A stretch of DNA of 64,000 bases, from positions 2,294,001-2,358,000 of the forward strand of contig CAWDDH010000003.1 of assembly GCA_963801105.1 (NCBI GenBank). The letters are read 5' to 3'. The notes under the pieces were generated by a model that did not search any database, was not told the origin of the DNA, and worked only from the letters and a program-made list of their open reading frames with translations. Position 1 is the first letter of the stretch; the number at the start of each line of letters is the position of its first letter. Both the position numbers and the translations under genes were made by a program. Shown here in pieces: positions 31,551-41,275 of this stretch. The DNA is from JAENVU01 sp963801105. GTDB lineage: Bacteria; Actinomycetota; Acidimicrobiia; IMCC26256; JAENVU01.

Positions 31551-34301
31551 TCAGCAGCGGGGATCGGACCAGGTGAGCCGGTCGCCGACACAGCGCGGTC
31601 CGGCGAAGACCGTGAGGTCGCTCGGCCGGCTCGTCGCACCGTGCGAGTCGGTGACGGTGAGCCGGACCCGGTACGGGCCGGGGACGTCCATCGCGAGGTA
31701 GGGATGGGTCAGCTCGGTTCCCGCGAGCACCCAGGCGCTGCCGTTGGGCGCCGCCATCAGCTGCCAGTGCACCGTGAGCGGATCGTGGTCCCGGTCGCAG
31801 CTGCGCGTGGAGTCGAGCACCAGCCACGTGCCGGGCTTCGCGTTCTCCACGTCCGGGCCGGGATCGGCGCCGGGCGCGGAGTTGCCGGCGCCGGCGCGAA
31901 GCGTGACGAGGCCGTCGCGGGTCGTGCGGACGGCGGTGGAGTGCCGGTGATCGGCGATCGCGCAGGCACCGTCGGCCCGGCCCGGTGTGAACGGAAGCCC
32001 CCGCATGGTCGCGGTCGTCCCCGGCGCGACGAGGTCGGCGGTGGTGCTGCCCACGCGCACGCCCAGGTGGCCGCGGCCCCGGCGGGTGGCGCTGACGTCG
32101 GGTGCGGCCACCTTGGTCGCGGTGTCGCGCAGCAGCGAGCGGGTCGTGCCGTCGAGGTGGAGGTCCCGCACGGTCACGTTGCCCCGGGCGTCGTGCACGG
32201 CGGTGACGACGCGGTCGCCGGCGACGTCGATCAGGCGGAGCCGGACCTTGCCGTCGCCGCGGTCGGGGAGCGGCTGGATGAGCGGCGCGGGGTCGCCGGC
32301 CCGGGTGGGGTACGCGATGCCGACCGAGCGCGTGGTGGCCGAGGTGGCGGTGACGCTGCTGTCGAGCGCGGTGTGGGTGAGCAGCACGCGTCCCTGGCCC
32401 TCGTGGTTCGTCTCGCGGGTCGTGAGCTCGGGGGTGCCCGCCGAGGTCGCGAGCCCGGTGTCGACCCGCGCGGCGCCCTGGGTCCACTCGCCGCCGACCG
32501 CGCCGGGTGCGAACGTCCCGCCGCTCGTCCCACCGCCGTTGCCGTGGGTGACGAAGGTGAGCCGGTCTCCGGGCTTCGCGGTGACGGTGTCGAACGTGAC
32601 CAGGTAGCGGTCGTCGACGAACTCGAAGCGACGCCGGAACGAGGCGCCCGCGTACGCGCTGTCGACCCGGGCGCGGTCCCACCCCGCCGAGTCCACGAGG
32701 TCGCTCATGGTCGCCTGGCCGTCGACCGGCGGTAGGCCGGCGGGGTCGCCGACCCAGAGGATCGACGCGATGAAGGGGTCGGTCGGGCCGGTGCCGTTCA
32801 CGAGCACCAGGTTGTGGTCGTCGGCGCGGCCGACGAGATAGCGCTGGGGGTAGGTGAGGTAGCCGGGATCGAGCAGCAGCCGCTCGCCGTAGGCGTGCAT
32901 GAGGTAGCTGCCGGTGTCGGGCTGCTCGTGGGCCGCGCTCGCGGTCTGGCCGAGACCGAACCGGTCGCGCCCGAGCTCCATCGCGGCTCCGTGCTCGCCG
33001 AGCGCGACGACCTCGACGGCGTCGGGGTTCCAGTCGCTGCGGAACACCGCCGTGCCGGACTCGTCGTCGAGCCGGGTCGGCGACCCGGTGGGCGGCGCCG
33101 GGGCGATCGCGTCGTCGTAGTTGGCGAGGGCGTCCGCGGCGAGGTCGACGCTGCCGTCGGTGTCGTAGGGGACCGGAGCGTGCGCCCACCGCCACGCGAA
33201 TGCCGGCGCGTCGGCGGGATCGACCGGGGCGAGGCCGAAGTAGTAGGCGAACCCGACGTTGCCGTCGTCGATCGGTGCGAGCGATCCGTCGGGGAGCGTG
33301 AGGTCGAGGAGCCAGCGCTGGGTCGCTCGGTACATCGGGTGCTGCCAGAGGTCCGGGATGGCGCGGGGTCCGATGTTCCACGGCCGGTTGCCGCGGGCGT
33401 GGTCCCAGGCCCGCAGGAACGGCAGCAGGTTCTGGCCGGCGTAGCGCTGGTAGTAGGTGCCCTCGCCGTAGCCGCCGCCCGCGGCCACGAACGTCCAGCG
33501 CTGGACGAGGTCGACCTGGTCGAGCGCGAACGCGAGCCAGGCGGCGGGGGAGTGCGCGTCGTCGGCGGGCGCTCCCTCCGCCGGTGGCGCGTCCATCAGC
33601 GCCAGCGCGGCGACGCCCAGCGCGGCGGCCGACTTCGAACGGTGGTTGTTCGGCAGGACCTTCGTCCAGTTCGAGGCGGTCTCGGGGTGGACGTAGTTGA
33701 GGTACAGCTCGCCGGCGAGGTCGGCGAGGTTGGTGCGAATGGTGGCGTCGTCGGCGCCGAAGTCGTACCCGGCGCCGAGCATCGTGTCGTACGCGCCCGA
33801 GTACTGGAGGAGCTCCTCGGAGGTGTTGATGTCGCGATCGCTCCCGCCGAGCGGGCTCGGGAGGGCGAGCCGGCTCCGGGTGAACATCGCGAGCAGGCGG
33901 GCGCGCACGAGGTCGCCCACCGCGGCGCGGTCGGCCGGCGTGGGGAACGCCGCGATCGTGCCGTCGGTGACCGTCCGGTCCAGCGCGTATTCGAAGGCGA
34001 GGTCCTTGGTGGACTTCGCCTTCGTCCGCTCGGACCCGATCTCGTGGTCGTCCAGCGCGGTGCCGTCGGCACCGTGGGCGCGATGGTCGAGCTGGGTGAA
34101 GATGCCTGCGTACGGCTCCCGGTCGAGCCGCGCGCGCACCGTGTCGAGGTCCACACCGGCGGCGACGACGCGCGGGCGGGCGAGATCGAGCGCCGGTACG
34201 ACGGTCGGGCCGGGGGCACCGGGTGCCGCGGGGGCGAGCGCCGCCAGACCGGCGCCGACGAGGACCACCGCGAGGGCGAGCCGGATGCCGCGACCGCTCA
34301 C
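31551..34301 (-). CDS. Secreted heparinase II/III-like protein with C-terminal Ig/PKD-like domain
   Basis: A 916-aa protein from GTG 34301. Signal peptide at about residues 1-28 (GIRLALAVVLVGAGLAALAPAAPGAPG). An alpha-helical region (GAYDTMLGAGYDF, YVHPETASNWTKVLPNNHRSKSAAALGVAALAL) resembles the toroid of heparinase II/III-like polysaccharide lyases. The middle beta-rich part contains SAAHEQPDTGSYLMHAYGERLLLDPGY, the region holding the Tyr/His of such lyases. The last 100 residues contain DRDHDPLTVHWQLM and YRVRLTVTDSHGATSRPSDL, typical of PKD-type Ig folds. It is probably exported and cleaves an acidic polysaccharide. It ends 2 bp after the crotonase gene. Confidence 0.75.
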   Translation of the reverse strand: MSGRGIRLALAVVLVGAGLAALAPAAPGAPGPTVVPALDLARPRVVAAGVDLDTVRARLDREPYAGIFTQLDHRAHGADGTALDDHEIGSERTKAKSTKDLAFEYALDRTVTDGTIAAFPTPADRAAVGDLVRARLLAMFTRSRLALPSPLGGSDRDINTSEELLQYSGAYDTMLGAGYDFGADDATIRTNLADLAGELYLNYVHPETASNWTKVLPNNHRSKSAAALGVAALALMDAPPAEGAPADDAHSPAAWLAFALDQVDLVQRWTFVAAGGGYGEGTYYQRYAGQNLLPFLRAWDHARGNRPWNIGPRAIPDLWQHPMYRATQRWLLDLTLPDGSLAPIDDGNVGFAYYFGLAPVDPADAPAFAWRWAHAPVPYDTDGSVDLAADALANYDDAIAPAPPTGSPTRLDDESGTAVFRSDWNPDAVEVVALGEHGAAMELGRDRFGLGQTASAAHEQPDTGSYLMHAYGERLLLDPGYLTYPQRYLVGRADDHNLVLVNGTGPTDPFIASILWVGDPAGLPPVDGQATMSDLVDSAGWDRARVDSAYAGASFRRRFEFVDDRYLVTFDTVTAKPGDRLTFVTHGNGGGTSGGTFAPGAVGGEWTQGAARVDTGLATSAGTPELTTRETNHEGQGRVLLTHTALDSSVTATSATTRSVGIAYPTRAGDPAPLIQPLPDRGDGKVRLRLIDVAGDRVVTAVHDARGNVTVRDLHLDGTTRSLLRDTATKVAAPDVSATRRGRGHLGVRVGSTTADLVAPGTTATMRGLPFTPGRADGACAIADHRHSTAVRTTRDGLVTLRAGAGNSAPGADPGPDVENAKPGTWLVLDSTRSCDRDHDPLTVHWQLMAAPNGSAWVLAGTELTHPYLAMDVPGPYRVRLTVTDSHGATSRPSDLTVFAGPRCVGDRLTWSDPRC

Positions 34302-34303
34302 GG

Positions 34304-35113
34304 CTACTTGCCCTCGAACCGGGCGGTGCGCTTCTCCCGGAACGCCGCCATTCCCTCGACCAGGTCGCTCGAGGCCGTGGCCAGCGACTGGTAGGCGCCC
34401 TCGAGCTCGAGCGCGCCGGCGAGGTCGGTCTCGAACGAGGCGTTGAGCAGCCGCTTCGAGAGGCCGAGGGCACGCGTGGGTCCGGCCGCGAGGCGGACCG
34501 CGAGCTCGTCGGCCTCGGCCGCGAGCGCCTCGACGGTGTCGGCACAGCGGTAGGCGAGTCCGAGCTCGACCGCCTCCTTGCCACGGGCGCCCTCGCCGAG
34601 CATGACCATCGCCTTGGCCCGCGGGAGCCCGACGAGCCGGGGGAGCAGGTACGCGCCGCCGGCGTCGACGACGAGGCCCCACTGGTGGAACGACCAGAGG
34701 AACCGGGTCTCGGGCGCGACGAGCACGAAGTCGCACGCGAGCGCGAGATGCGCGCCGGGACCGACCGCGGCGCCGTGCACGGCCGCGACCGTCGGCTTGT
34801 CCATCTCCCAGAGCTCGCGGATGAACGTCTGCACCCCGACGCGGAGCGCCTCCGCGGTGGTGCGGGGATCGAACCCGGGCCGGCCCGCGTGGGCGACCGT
34901 CGAGGCCGAGAGGTCCATGCCCGCGCAGAACGCGTCGCCGGTGGCGCGGAGCAGGAAGGACCGGACGGCGGGGTCGGTCCTCCCGGCGCGCAGCGCGTCG
35001 ACGATCCCGTCGCGCATCGCGACCGTCAGCGCGTGCTTGGCCTCGGGCCGGTCGAGCGTGATGCGACAGACGCCGTCGGCGCCGGTCTCGACGTGGAGGT
35101 GCTCGGGGGCCAC
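34304..35113 (-). CDS. Enoyl-CoA hydratase/isomerase (crotonase family)
   Basis: A 269-aa crotonase with GTG start. CoA-binding/oxyanion segments are FLLRATGDAFCAGMDLSAS (about residues 54-72) and VHGAAVGPGAHLALACDFVLVAPETRF (about 110-136), followed by FHQWGLVVDAGGAYLLPRLVGLPRA. The first oxyanion loop has the expected Ala/Gly. The Glu pair of classical hydratases is partly replaced (AAVGPGAHL, VDAGGAY), so an isomerase or hydrolase activity is also possible. Lies 4 bp after the thiolase gene in the same operon. Confidence 0.88.
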   Translation of the reverse strand: MAPEHLHVETGADGVCRITLDRPEAKHALTVAMRDGIVDALRAGRTDPAVRSFLLRATGDAFCAGMDLSASTVAHAGRPGFDPRTTAEALRVGVQTFIRELWEMDKPTVAAVHGAAVGPGAHLALACDFVLVAPETRFLWSFHQWGLVVDAGGAYLLPRLVGLPRAKAMVMLGEGARGKEAVELGLAYRCADTVEALAAEADELAVRLAAGPTRALGLSKRLLNASFETDLAGALELEGAYQSLATASSDLVEGMAAFREKRTARFEGK

Positions 35114-35117
35114 CGGG

Positions 35118-36293
35118 TCACCGACGGTCCGTGAGGATGTTCACGACGCTGACGCCCGAGCCGCGCCCGCCGACGTTGTGCTGGAGCGCGAACCCGTTGC
35201 GCATCTCGACCTGGCGTTCGCCCGCCTCCCCGCGCAGCTGCCACCAGCACTCGGTGAGCTGCGCGATGCCCGTCGCGCCGATCGGGTGGCCCTTCGCGAG
35301 CAGGCCACCCGAGGTGTTCACCGGGATGCGGCCGGTGAGCGACGTCTCGCCCTCGAGTGACGCGACGCCGCCCTTGCCCTTGTCGAAGAACCCGAGATCC
35401 TCGATGTCGAGGATCTCGGTGATGGTGAAGCAGTCGTGGACCTCGGCCATGTCGACGTCACCGGGCGTGATGCCGGCCATCGCGTACGCGCGCTCGGAGG
35501 CGGTGACCGTGGCCTGGAGGCCGACGAAGCTCGTCTTCTCGTGCAGGTACGGGTGGTCGGTCGCGACGCCGAACCCGGCGACGTAGACGGGCCGGTCGGT
35601 GAACTCGTGCGCCCGGTCGGCCGGAGCGAGGAGCACCGCGGCCGCGCCGTCGGTCTGCGGGCAGCAGTCCAGGAGGTGGAGCGGCGAGCAGACGGGCGGT
35701 GCCGCGAGGCACTGCTCGACGGTGACCTCGCTCTGGAAGTGCGCATACGGATCGAGCGCGCCGTTGTGGTGGTTCTTCACTGCGACCGCAGCGAGCATCT
35801 CGCGGGTGGTCCCGAACTCGTGCATGTGCCGGGTGGCGAACGGTGCGAAGAGCACCGGCGCGGTCTCACCGCGCGTGTAGACCGGGTGCCCGGCGGCGGC
35901 ACGCGAGAGGAGGCCCTCCTCGGTCGACTTGTCGCGCATCTTCTCCACGCCGATGACGAGCACGAGGTCGTGGACACCCGACGCGACGGCCATCGCCCCG
36001 ACCCGGAAGGCGTCCGAACCCGACGGGCACGCGTTCTCGATGCGGGTGCACGGGATCCCGGCGAGTCCGATCGCGGTCGGGACCGTGTTGCCCCCGATGC
36101 CCTCCTGACCCCACAGGGTGCCGCGCTGGGTGGCGACGAAGGCGGCGTCGACCGCGTGCGGATCGAAGCCCTTGTCGACCGACGCCACCGCGGCGTTGAA
36201 CGCGCCGGCGGCCATGTCCTCGTAGGACTGCTCGAAGAGCTCGCCCATCTTGATGAGCCCGGCACCGACCACCGCCACCCTGTTCCACGCCAT
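35118..36293 (-). CDS. Thiolase (SCP2-type acetyl-CoA acyltransferase)
   Basis: A 391-aa thiolase. The nucleophilic Cys is in RIENACPSGSDAFRVG (about residue 90), the EVHDCFTITEILDIEDLG block lies near residues 290-307, and the His loop is GGLLAKGHPIGATGIAQLTE. The terminal LQHNVGGRGSGVSVV lacks the second Cys of biosynthetic thiolases, normal for SCP-x type enzymes. Its ATG overlaps the stop of the KAS-fold/DUF35 fusion gene (TGATG), so the two are translationally coupled. It would cleave 3-ketoacyl-CoA. Confidence 0.9.
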   Translation of the reverse strand: MAWNRVAVVGAGLIKMGELFEQSYEDMAAGAFNAAVASVDKGFDPHAVDAAFVATQRGTLWGQEGIGGNTVPTAIGLAGIPCTRIENACPSGSDAFRVGAMAVASGVHDLVLVIGVEKMRDKSTEEGLLSRAAAGHPVYTRGETAPVLFAPFATRHMHEFGTTREMLAAVAVKNHHNGALDPYAHFQSEVTVEQCLAAPPVCSPLHLLDCCPQTDGAAAVLLAPADRAHEFTDRPVYVAGFGVATDHPYLHEKTSFVGLQATVTASERAYAMAGITPGDVDMAEVHDCFTITEILDIEDLGFFDKGKGGVASLEGETSLTGRIPVNTSGGLLAKGHPIGATGIAQLTECWWQLRGEAGERQVEMRNGFALQHNVGGRGSGVSVVNILTDRR

Positions 36294-37702
36294 CAGGCCG
36301 TCGCCTCCGTCCGCGCCATCGATTTGTACCCGTAGACGGGGACGCCGCGCTCGTGCGCGTAGCGGCGCAGGACGAGATCGACCTCGGTGCCGATCGCGAG
36401 GTCGGTGCCGTCGCCGACGACCTGGAGCATCACCCGGGCGCCGTCGTCGAGGTCCACGACCGCGATCGGCAGCGGCGCCACGAACGGGGCCGGCATGGTC
36501 TGGTTCACCACGAACGTGTGGATGGTGCCGTGCCGCGCGAGCGGGACAGGCTCCATCTTGGCCCCGCCGCACGCGATGCAGGTGGGGTGGATCGACGGCG
36601 GGGTGTTGATCGTGCCGCAGTCCGCGCACCGCCCCCCGAGCAGCTGGAGCATCTCGTCCGCGCCCCGGGCGAAGAGCGCGCTCTCCGGCGGCACCCCCAT
36701 GGGGATGGTCTCGCCGCGGGGCTGCAGTTGGCCACGGGCGCGGAGCACCTCGGCGTAGGTCGCGCCGCGGAAGCCGGTGGTCAGGGCGTGCAGCACCGTG
36801 GCGGCTCCGGGAACCGGCGCGGTCGCGGTCACGACGACGCCGGTCGTGCGCCCGCCACCGGTGGCGACCATCGCGGTCGTGCCGGCGACGCCGAGCGCGT
36901 CCAGTGCGCCGAGCAGCGCCGCGGCGGCGCCCGTGTCGCCGACCGCTGCGTACACGTCCGCCGATCCGACGGTCTCGGCTCCGACGTTCTTGGCCACGAC
37001 GGCGCCGAGCCGGCCGTCGGGATCGGGGAGTGACCAGGCGCGCACATCGAGCGGTTCGAGGTGGCGGGCGACCTCGAGGACGGGCGGCAGGTACATCTCC
37101 TCGCGGAAGAGGCGCGCGTCGTAGAGGTCGCGCGTGTCGGCCTCCGCGTCGCCGCGGTAGCGGTCGAGCAGTGGGTGCGACCGCGTGACCCGGGCGGTGA
37201 TCGTCGCGGGTCCTTCCTCTGCGCTGAGCACCACGGCGGCGGCGCCGGCCCCGCACCGAGCCTCGTACGCGGTGCCGAGTCCGGGCGTGAGCGCGTCCGA
37301 GGTGACGACGAGCGCGGTCCGGGCCGAGCCGGCGGCGATCGCGTCCGCCGCGCCGAGCAGCGCCTCGATCCCGCTGTGCGGCGATCCGCTGGTCAGGGCG
37401 CCGGTGGCGTGGGCGTCGAGCCCGAGCGCGCTCGCGAGCACCGCGTGGCTGGGTCCCTCGGCGAAGGGTGGGCGGGTACAGCCCCACCAGAGCCCGTCCA
37501 CCGCCGACGCGTCCACGCCGGCCGCGGTGAGCGCGTCGGCGGCCGCGGCCGCGGCCAGCGTCAGCTGGTCCTCGTCGGGAGGGCAGACCGCGACCGCCGT
37601 CTTCCCGCCCCGCCGGCCCCAGGCGGCGCCGACGTCACCCGCGGTGAGCCGCCAGCCCGGCGCGGCCGCGCCGACGCCCCGGAGGTGTGCAGGTCCGCTC
37701 AT
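36293..37702 (-). CDS. Thiolase-fold (KAS III/HMG-CoA synthase-like) protein fused to a DUF35 zinc-ribbon/OB domain
   Basis: A 469-aa two-domain protein. Residues 1-330 are a KAS III/HMG-CoA synthase-like fold (AGVDASAVDGLWWGCTRPPF, SGSPHSGIEALLGAADAIAAGSARTALVVTSD). The last 120 residues are a DUF35 domain with rubredoxin-like zinc knuckle CADC...CIAC (about residues 368 and 383) and an OB strand set (IHTFVVNQTMPAPF, GTEVDLVLRRYAHERGV). The usual active-site Cys of the first domain is replaced at GSPHSG, so it may be a non-catalytic scaffold. Archaeal thiolase/HMGCS complexes use a DUF35 protein to share a CoA pocket; here the two partners are fused and followed by the thiolase. Confidence 0.8.
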   Translation of the reverse strand: MSGPAHLRGVGAAAPGWRLTAGDVGAAWGRRGGKTAVAVCPPDEDQLTLAAAAAADALTAAGVDASAVDGLWWGCTRPPFAEGPSHAVLASALGLDAHATGALTSGSPHSGIEALLGAADAIAAGSARTALVVTSDALTPGLGTAYEARCGAGAAAVVLSAEEGPATITARVTRSHPLLDRYRGDAEADTRDLYDARLFREEMYLPPVLEVARHLEPLDVRAWSLPDPDGRLGAVVAKNVGAETVGSADVYAAVGDTGAAAALLGALDALGVAGTTAMVATGGGRTTGVVVTATAPVPGAATVLHALTTGFRGATYAEVLRARGQLQPRGETIPMGVPPESALFARGADEMLQLLGGRCADCGTINTPPSIHPTCIACGGAKMEPVPLARHGTIHTFVVNQTMPAPFVAPLPIAVVDLDDGARVMLQVVGDGTDLAIGTEVDLVLRRYAHERGVPVYGYKSMARTEATA

Positions 37703-37735
37703 CAGGGCGGAGACTGTACCGGCGGCGTCTCCCGG

Positions 37736-39725
37736 TCAAAACCGCCGGACGCGCTCGTGGCTCCTCGGCCCGGTCGCGGTCCCACCGCTCGTCCGCATCA
37801 GCTGGGGGCCGAGCCAGCCCGAGACGATGTCGGCGCCGGGATCGGAGAAGTGCAGGCCGTCGGGACGGATGTCGTCGACCCCGAGCAGCCGGTTCACGAA
37901 CGTGCCGTCCGGGCAGAGCCGGTCGCTCAGGTCGATCGTCGTCGCGCCGGCCCGCTCGGGACCCGCCATGAAGTGGTCTCGTGCATAGCGCAGCGCCTGG
38001 TCGATCGCGGGATCCTGCGCGCACGGCGGGACGAGCCAGACGACCCGGGCACCGCGGGCCTCGAGCAGGTCGGTCGCCGCGGCCCACTCGGAGCGGACGT
38101 AGCGGTCGAAGCGCGGATCGCCCGGTCCGACGTCGTCGGGCCCCCAGGCGTCGCGCCGGCGGGGCATCGCGTCCCACACGGTCGAGAGCGCCACCACGAC
38201 GTCGGGGTGGAACCGGTCCATGATCCCGCCCCACTCGGCCGGCCAGTCCGCGCACTGGTCGACGTTGCGACGATCCGTGGTCGCCAGCGTGCCGCCGCGT
38301 GCGATCGGACACCCGATCCGCGCCGCGTTGTAGATCTGGACGCCGCTGCGCTCGCCCCAGCGCTCCATGCCGCGAGCGAGGGTGAGCGCCACCGAGTCAC
38401 CCACCACCATGATGCGCCGGACCGTCGGCACCGGCGCGCCCGGCGCCGGTCCGGTGAGCGGGAGCGTCGGCGCACCATCGGCGAGGGTGGAGGAGCGCGC
38501 GCTCACCGCCGCGCGCAGGTCGACGGACCGGACCGGGCTCAGGGTGATCCCGGGCCCGGACGCCGCACCGGGCGCGGCGAGCAGCAGCGCGGCGGCGAGC
38601 CCGGCGCCGACCGGCGCGACGAGCCGTGGGCGCCAGCCGGTGAAGCGCCGCCCCCGGCGCACCGGTGCCTCGAGGTAGTGGAACGACAGCGTCGCCAGCG
38701 CGAGCGTCACGCCGAACCGGACGGTGAAGAGCGCGAGGCCGCCGACTCCCACCCGTTGCTCGTCCAGCCACAGGAAGATCGGCCAGTGGTAGAGGTACGC
38801 GCCGTAGGAGACGAGCCCGAGCCGGACGAGTGGCCGCCACGACAGGATCAGCGAGAGCGGTCCCGGGACGAGCACGCCGGTGATGACGAGGCCCGTGAGC
38901 ACGGCGTTGAGCGGCAGGCCGCCTCGGTAGAGGAAGGTGTCGGTCTGTGACGCGGTGGACCAGAGCAGCATCAAGGCACCGAACGCGAGGAGGCCGGTCA
39001 CCGCCTTCGTGACGCGCTGGCGGCGGACGCGGACTCGGCGCCGCCCCGCGAGCCGCGTGGCGAGGTACGCGCCGACGAGGAGCTCGACCGCGCGCGTGTC
39101 GGTCCCGTAGTAGACGCGGGACGGGTCGTGCCCGGGTGACCACAGCACGAACGCGAGGGCGCCCGACACGCCGGCGAGGCCGAGGAAGACCGCCCCGAGC
39201 CGCTGCCGGTCCTTCGCGAACGGCAGCACCCCGACCATGAGCAGCGGGAACAGCAGGTAGAACTGCTCCTCGATCGCGAGCGACCAGAAGTGCTGCACGG
39301 GCGATGGCGCGCTCGAAGAGGGACGCGTAGGACTGGTCGGCGAGCACGAACCGCCAGTTCGCGACGTAGAACAGCGCGCTCAGGCCGTCGCCACCGATGC
39401 GGCTCGCGGCGTGCCCGCTCGCGACGAAGATCCCGTAGATCCCGATCCCGAGGAGCGCGACGAGCGCGGCCGGGAGCAACCGGCGGGCCCGGCGGGTCCA
39501 GAACCGGCGCAGGTCGATCCCGCCCGTGCGCTCCCACTCGAGGAGCAGGATCGTGGTGATCAGGAACCCGGAGAGGGTGAAGAACGTGCTGACGCCGAGG
39601 AACCCGCCGCCGGCGCCGGTCAGCTCGCCGTGGAAGCAGAGCACGCCCAGGAGCGCGATCGCCCGCAACCCGTCGAGCGCGGGTACGTAGGCGAGGCGAC
39701 CTGAACCTTCGTGCTTCCCAGCCAT
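37736..39725 (-). CDS. OafA-like acyltransferase with SGNH domain, frameshift near 39303
   Basis: About 662 aa after correction. N-terminal acyltransferase-3 part from ATG 39725: YVPALDGLRAIALLGVLCFHGEL, FFTLSGFLITTILL, RRFWTRRARRLLPA. The frame changes near 39303, and the second part resumes at MQHFWSLAIEEQFYLLFPLLMV with about ten membrane helices. A C-terminal SGNH hydrolase-like domain follows (RIMVVGDSVALTLARGMERWG, then DDIRPDGLHFSDPGADIV). Length 3n+1; an extra A in cgccatcgcccgtgc explains it. Such proteins O-acetylate or acylate cell-surface polysaccharides across the membrane. Confidence 0.85.
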
Positions 39726-39770
39726 GAGCGCGGTCAGGATAGGGGGAAGCCCCTGCACTGTGAATGGGCG

Positions 39771-40010
39771 CTACGGCCCCTTGCCGCACGCGGTCACGAC
39801 GTACCCCCGGCAGCGACGCGGCGTCGGCGAGGCGATGTGCTCGTTCGACCGCAGTCGCGTGCGCGTGGCTGCGATCTGCGCGGCCGACGCGTCGACCTGC
39901 ACGAACAGCTGCCCGCGTCTCGTGGTGTGGTCCGCGGCCGGCTTCGATCCCCCGGAGTCACACCCCGCCACGACCGCCACCGCGGCGACGACGAGCGCTG
40001 TGTACCGGAC
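39771..40010 (-). CDS. Small putative lipoprotein, start uncertain
   Basis: In one minus-strand frame there is a clear lipoprotein signal, VRYTALVVAAVAVVAGCDSGG, with lipobox VAGC, then a short Arg/Thr-rich tail ending YVVTACGKGP at 39771. No ATG, GTG or TTG lies at the expected position: the codon is GTC (40008-40010), and the only in-frame start codon lies inside the tRNA gene. A sequence error at the start codon or a non-canonical start is possible. The region is 39726-40097, otherwise without a gene. Confidence 0.4.
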   Translation of the reverse strand, partial: VRYTALVVAAVAVVAGCDSGGSKPAADHTTRRGQLFVQVDASAAQIAATRTRLRSNEHIASPTPRRCRGYVVTACGKGP

Positions 40011-40097
40011 CCGGCCCCGTCCCCCGCCACCACGTTGGGCAGGTGGCCGGCTCGCGTCCCGAGGGTCCGGGAGGGAGCGGGTAGCCTCGTCGGTCCC

Positions 40098-40172
40098 GGT
40101 GGCGTAGCCGAGTGGTTCAGGCAAGGGTCTGCAAAACCCTGGACGTGGGTTCAATTCCCACCGCCACCTCCA
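40098..40172 (+). tRNA. tRNA-Cys (GCA)
   Basis: A 75-nt cloverleaf with encoded CCA: acceptor stem GGTGGCG/CGCCACC, D-arm, anticodon stem AGGGT/ACCCT with loop CTGCAAA (anticodon GCA at 40131-40133), T-arm GTGGG-TTCAATT-CCCAC, discriminator T, CCA at 40170-40172. It stands alone; no rRNA or other tRNA is nearby. Confidence 0.95.
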
Positions 40173-40245
40173 TCTCGTCCTGCAGGTCCCGCGTCCGGCG
40201 CGGGGTCGCAGGTCCGCGAGACTGTCCGACTCGCGAAAGGACGCC

Positions 40246-41233
40246 GTGTCGGACCCCTCCTACGTTTCGTCTCCGGGCCGCCCGCGCCGCCGTCGGCGTC
40301 GAGTGCGCGCCCTCGTGGTGGCGCTGACCTCGGCGACGACCCTGCTCGCCGGATCGGTCGCCGGAGCGGCCGCGGCCAGGTCGAGCACACCCGCGGCTGC
40401 GGTCCAGGCCTGTCTCGGCGGGCGCGAGCGGGTCGTCACCGTGAGCGGGATGCAGGACGGCCGCTTCACCGACGACATCGCCGCGGACCAAGCCGTGGAC
40501 GCCCTCGGCGCGATGTGGCTCCAGACCGACAACTGGCCGGTCAGCTTCTCGGGCGGCACCGGCGGCTGCTGGTTCGGCGGGCGCATCTTCGGCACCTACC
40601 CCCAATCGACCCCGTGGGCGGAGTACCACCACACCGGGGGTGTGAACTTCACCAACGCCGACTTCACGATCGCCGGTCTGCGGGTCCACAACTACGGCGA
40701 CGGCATCCGCGTCCGCGCGGGCGCCAAGGACTTCCTGATCACCGGCGTGCACCTCTCGTTCATGCACGACGACTGCATCGAGAACGACCAGCTCTACAGC
40801 GGCACGGTCGAGGACAGCCTGCTCGACGGGTGCTACGTGGCGTTCTCGGCCCGGCCGTCATCGGGGGAGTCGGTCCAGGGCAAGGACAACACCTACACGA
40901 TCCGAGACAACGTCGTGCGGCTCCAGCCGATGCCGACGGTCTACAAGGGCAAGGCGCCCGGCAACGGCGGGTTCTTCAAATGGGACGACGCCGGTCGGTC
41001 GCCGCACCTCGTGGTCGCGCGACAACGTGTTCCGTGTGGACCAGCGGCCGAACCACCAGACGCTGGGTTGGCCGGCGGGCTACGACGTCTCGTGCTCGAA
41101 CAACGTCGTGGTCTGGCTCGGCAAAGGTCGCTACCCGGACCGGCTCCCGAAGTGCTTCACGGTGACGCGGAGCCGGAAGGTGTGGGACGACGCCGTGGCG
41201 GGCTGGACCGCCGCGCATCCGCTGAACCCGTAG
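40246..41233 (+). CDS. Secreted right-handed beta-helix protein, frameshift near 41018
   Basis: About 328 aa after correction; GTG start with ribosome site AAAGGA. A Tat-like Arg run (PRRRRRRVRALVV) and a hydrophobic stretch form a signal peptide of about 45 residues. The body has short beta-strand repeats with Asn/Asp/Gly turns (VNFTNADFTIAGLRVHNYGDGIRV, FLITGVHLSFMHDDCIEND, EDSLLDGCYVAFSARP, NTYTIRDNVVRLQP) typical of pectate-lyase/beta-helix folds. The frame changes near 41018 (one extra G in gtggtcgcgcgac), after which NVFRVDQRPNHQTLGWPAGYDVSCSNNVVVWLG continues to the stop at 41231-41233. A Cys-rich exported polysaccharide-binding or lyase role is likely. Confidence 0.7.
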
Positions 41234-41275
41234 CCGCAGCACGCGTCCCCGTGGAGGTCGCCGCCGGGGGACGGC

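Noticed and set aside
31504..34584. Second minus-strand open frame across the heparinase-like gene
   Set aside because: Its translation is Arg/Pro-rich and without domains; the overlapping frame 31551-34301 has the signal peptide and domains.
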